Source: Bacillota bacterium (GTDB lineage Bacteria > Bacillota > Clostridia > Acetivibrionales > DSM-2933). From it: DNA of 64,000 bases. Location: NCBI GenBank assembly GCA_023430975.1, contig JAEYYB010000178.1:1-64000 (forward strand), given 5' to 3'. Position numbers and translations under genes: made by a program. The notes below the pieces were generated by a model. It was given only the letters and a program-made list of their open reading frames with translations, did not search any database and was not told where the DNA came from. Positions 61,332 to 64,000 of this stretch are shown here, piece by piece (the stretch's first letter is position 1; each line of letters opens with the position of its first letter).

Positions 61332-64000
61332 CTATTTTTTCTTTAATGAATTACTTACTATAGCTGCCGCTTCAGCCCTGGAAACATTTTTTTCAGGCCT
61401 GAAAGTCATATCCTCGTAACCTTTTACGATTTGAAGTTCTAAAGCCTTTGTTACATAATCCCTGGCCCAATCCTGGATGGCTGAGGAATCTTTTAGATTG
61501 AGCTTATTGTTGGAACTTCCAAATTTGAACGCACGCATAATCATAACCACAATTTCCTGTCGTGAGCAAGGTTTATTTGATTTAAAGGTGTTGTCCCCAT
61601 ATCCGGAAATTATGCCTGATTCTGCAGCTGTCTTTATATATGTTTTTGCCCATGCAGGAATATCCTTGTCGTCGGTGAATTTTGTATCTCCCGGTAAGAG
61701 CTTTAACCCAAGGGCTTTTACTATGATTACAGCCAGCTCTGCACGTGTTATATTGTTATCAGGTCTGAAAGTACCGTTCTCGTAACCGCTGATAACGTTT
61801 TTACCGACCAATTCTGTGATTTGATCTTTCGCCCAATGGCTTTGTATGTCTTTAAATATAATAGCAGCAGGTTTGCTTTTTGTTGGCTCAGTTTTCAAAG
61901 CAGGAGTTGGAGAAGGTGTAACTGTTATTTCAGCAGTTGGTGCAGTAGTAGGTGTTATTGTCGGCACTGCAGTTGGAGTCGCTGTAGTGCTACTTGATGC
62001 AGCGGAGGAAAGCGACGAATTTTGTACATATTGATAAGTGTTTGTATGTGTGGTGGATGTAGGAGTGGATGTAGTTGTAGAAGTAGGTGTAGATGTAGAA
62101 GTAGATATAGGTGTAGATGTTGGTGTAGATGTTGGTGTAGATGTTGGAGTGGATGTAGGAGTAGATGTAGGAGTAGATATAGGTGTAAAAGTAGGTGTGG
62201 ATGTAGGAGTAGATATAAGTGTAAATGTGGGGGTTGCAGTTGGGAATCTTAATTCGGAATATGGGATTGATACTGCTGCAGATAGTGTTGGAATAGGTGT
62301 ATGTGTAGGAGTTGGTGTATATTTAATTTCTCCAGTGTATCCTCCACCGGAACTACCTGATCCGCTTGGGTATGACGGAGATGGCGTAGGTGTGGCTGTA
62401 GCTGTAGCCGTGAATGTAGGTGTTGGATAATCAGTTGAATGCGGAAACGGAGTAATTGTATATGTTGGAGTTATAGATTCTGTAGGTGCAGGTGTTGTTG
62501 TATATGTAGGTATAGCCGAGTCTGTTGTAAGTATAGGAGTAGCTGTAGAAGTAGATGTAGATGTAGGAGTAGATACAGGAGTAGATGTAGATGTAGGTGT
62601 TGGAGTCTGAATCGTAGGCGTTGGTGTACTTGTGCTCGAAGGTGATGGTATGGTGAGTTTTGTAGGTAGCGGTGTTGCAGTTGATTCAGGTGTTTCAAGC
62701 TTTGTTAAAACTTTTATTGCACCAAAAAGATTGTTTTTCATTGTTTGTATGATACCATTATCATTGAAGCAGCTTGCATTATCTATATCTTCTGTCAACC
62801 CACCAATATAATTGCCTTTTTTATCTATAAAACAGAATTTTCCATTGTTCTTTACGAGAGCTATTCCATTTGCAAAGGTAGTAAATCCGTCATATGAAGG
62901 TTTAATGACTACATTCCCATTTTTATCAATACATCCCCACTTATTATCCTTTTCTACCCATGCCAAACCTTCCTGGAAAATATGCATGTTATCCCAAACT
63001 GGATTGATTACATATTTGCCGGTTTTATCAATAGCACCCCATTTGTTGTTTTGAGAGACTACAGCGAGACCTTCAAAGAATGCTTGTTTGTTGTTCTTAA
63101 GAAAGATATTGTCAAACTGTGGTGTAACTACGTATTCTCCCGACTTGTCAATAAACCCGAATTTTATATTTCCATTTTCATCTTTGCTGCCTGCAAGAGC
63201 CAGACCTTGATCAAAACTATATAAGTATCCGGGTTCGGTATTTTGGGGATAAACAATATTCCAGTTGATATCAATAAAACCGTTACGTAAAGTTCCAGAT
63301 AAAGCATTATAAAATGCTCCACAAGATACATCTTCAGAAAACGGCAATAACCACATAACAAATGTGTAATCACTTCCAAAAGCGAAAGTGCCATTTAGGT
63401 CAAATATATCAGTACAATTAAGCGATAGAGAGTTGAATCCGATTAAACCTTGTGAGCATAATGTTGAAGAAGAGTAATCTACGTTATACCTTGTATATTC
63501 ATTAACAAGATTTACGGAATCAAGTATCACATTTCCTGTCTTGTCAATAAATTTTATTGTACCATTTTTTACAGAGGCTACTCCTTCGTTAAAATCACCC
63601 GCTTCCAGGTACTTTGGGCTGATAACTAATTGTCCTGTAGTGTCTATGTAGCCCCAACGCTTACCCAATTGTTCATCACCTGTATCCATTAAAACAGAAG
63701 CTAAGCCTTCCGAAAATGGATGTGCTTGTTCCCATTTTGGAGTAGATATAACTTCGTACTTTACACCTTCAAATGACTCAGCAGGAAATCCGTTCCATGG
63801 GTTTGTAAAACCTTTGCTGCCTTCAGCGTAATAAAATTTAAAATCGTTGTTAATGAGCAAATAGAAGGATACAGGGTAATATGCGTTAGGTGCGTCACCA
63901 TAAAAATACATTGAGTTTAAATTAGAGCAGCCCGAAAATGCTGTTGATTCCAAACTTGTTACACTGCTTGGAACATTAACTCTTATTATGTTTTTAACAA
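61332..64000 (-). CDS. SLH-anchored surface protein with LRR, WG repeats and a Thr/Pro/Ser linker (5' end outside window)
   Basis: The frame is open to the right edge of the window, so the N-terminus is missing; at least 889 codons are present. Order: BspA-type leucine-rich segment ([20 protein letters not shown]), WG beta-repeats ([46 protein letters not shown]), a Thr/Pro/Ser-rich linker of about 270 residues with near-perfect PTST repeats and a [15 protein letters not shown] insertion, then three SLH domains ([58 protein letters not shown]). SLH domains bind the pyruvylated secondary wall polymer. It is likely an exposed adhesin or receptor; the function is not shown. Confidence 0.9.
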   Translation of the reverse strand, partial: VKNIIRVNVPSSVTSLESTAFSGCSNLNSMYFYGDAPNAYYPVSFYLLINNDFKFYYAEGSKGFTNPWNGFPAESFEGVKYEVISTPKWEQAHPFSEGLASVLMDTGDEQLGKRWGYIDTTGQLVISPKYLEAGDFNEGVASVKNGTIKFIDKTGNVILDSVNLVNEYTRYNVDYSSSTLCSQGLIGFNSLSLNCTDIFDLNGTFAFGSDYTFVMWLLPFSEDVSCGAFYNALSGTLRNGFIDINWNIVYPQNTEPGYLYSFDQGLALAGSKDENGNIKFGFIDKSGEYVVTPQFDNIFLKNNKQAFFEGLAVVSQNNKWGAIDKTGKYVINPVWDNMHIFQEGLAWVEKDNKWGCIDKNGNVVIKPSYDGFTTFANGIALVKNNGKFCFIDKKGNYIGGLTEDIDNASCFNDNGIIQTMKNNLFGAIKVLTKLETPESTATPLPTKLTIPSPSSTSTPTPTIQTPTPTSTSTPVSTPTSTSTSTATPILTTDSAIPTYTTTPAPTESITPTYTITPFPHSTDYPTPTFTATATATPTPSPSYPSGSGSSGGGYTGEIKYTPTPTHTPIPTLSAAVSIPYSELRFPTATPTFTLISTPTSTPTFTPISTPTSTPTSTPTSTPTSTPTSTPISTSTSTPTSTTTSTPTSTTHTNTYQYVQNSSLSSAASSSTTATPTAVPTITPTTAPTAEITVTPSPTPALKTEPTKSKPAAIIFKDIQSHWAKDQITELVGKNVISGYENGTFRPDNNITRAELAVIIVKALGLKLLPGDTKFTDDKDIPAWAKTYIKTAAESGIISGYGDNTFKSNKPCSRQEIVVMIMRAFKFGSSNNKLNLKDSSAIQDWARDYVTKALELQIVKGYEDMTFRPEKNVSRAEAAAIVSNSLKKK
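62036..62236. repeat. Tandem micro-repeats coding for the Thr/Ser/Pro linker
   Basis: Units of 12-18 bases of the type GTAGATGTTGGT (plus strand) repeat about 15 times, coding PTST on the minus strand. Further tracts lie at 62385-62420 and 62525-62630. Such tracts are prone to slippage and would vary in length between strains without changing frame when units are multiples of three. Confidence 0.8.

Noticed and set aside
62036..62236. Regular short repeats resembling a CRISPR array
   Set aside because: Units are 12-18 bases, contiguous, without spacers, and keep a protein reading frame.
62022..62645. Plus-strand open frames rich in GVDVGVD or RCRCR repeats
   Set aside because: They are the antisense of the Thr/Ser/Pro linker of the surface protein; composition is purely repeat-driven and there is no ribosome site.
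1..64000. tRNA and rRNA genes
   Set aside because: None seen by eye on either strand; a tRNAscan search would be decisive.

Overview
The window reads as one contig of a low-GC, spore-forming anaerobic Firmicute (class Clostridia, probably near the Acetivibrio/Ruminiclostridium/Pseudobacteroides group). This rests on strong AGGAGG-type ribosome sites, AT-rich intergenic DNA, CotF-type spore-coat genes, SLH and WG-repeat surface proteins and an Ehr/group 4 hydrogenase-type membrane complex. The genus is an inference; no rRNA, tRNA or CRISPR array was seen.

Layout. 0-8.6 kb: a VanW-family wall protein (minus), a Nudix hydrolase and YfcE-type phosphodiesterase pair, a YaaL-like protein, and a tellurite/stress cluster (YceG-like, two TerD, AIM24) followed by a DUF3343 protein. 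8.7-9.0 kb: a free-standing structured non-coding RNA with its own promoter and terminator. 9.1-11.5 kb: an Asp-box beta-propeller protein flanked by two copies of a ~97 bp hairpin repeat, and a Cys-rich protein. 11.6-21.5 kb: an accessory, partly decayed island. It holds an alpha/alpha-toroid protein, an MGMT-like gene with an in-frame stop, a spore-coat operon with the yraGF-adhB-yraED order known from Bacillus subtilis, a royal-jelly/yellow-family protein, a serine recombinase and remnants of membrane, PAS, recombinase and XRE genes. 21.7-26.4 kb: MoxR ATPase, DUF58 and transglutaminase genes. 26.6-35.2 kb: a giant kinase/ATPase/GAF/GGDEF signalling protein, an SGNH hydrolase and an LtaS-like sulfatase. 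35.4-43.4 kb (minus): a six-gene complex I-like operon whose large subunit lacks the NiFe-binding cysteines, so it is best described as an Ehr complex. 43.6-50.8 kb: regulators (AraC, REC-kinase, hybrid kinase, YesN-type regulator) and a membrane-anchored protein. 51-61.3 kb: a complete urea uptake and urease locus, urtABCDE-ureABCEFGD, behind a leader with tandem hairpins and a terminator. 61.3-64 kb: a partial SLH-anchored surface protein.

How parts work together. UrtABCDE imports urea, UreABC hydrolyses it, and UreE/F/G/D load nickel; the leader hairpins look like an antitermination switch that could tie the locus to nitrogen status. The Ehr operon should couple a ferredoxin-like electron input to ion translocation, but with an unknown substrate in place of H2. 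Its promoter is followed by an attenuator-like hairpin.

The most unusual DNA feature is a family of ~98 bp near-palindromic repeats (seven full copies plus two fragments), always between genes, in at least three sequence subtypes. Paired stem changes in one subtype suggest that the folded form is conserved. Two other, unrelated palindromic inserts sit inside the Ehr operon.
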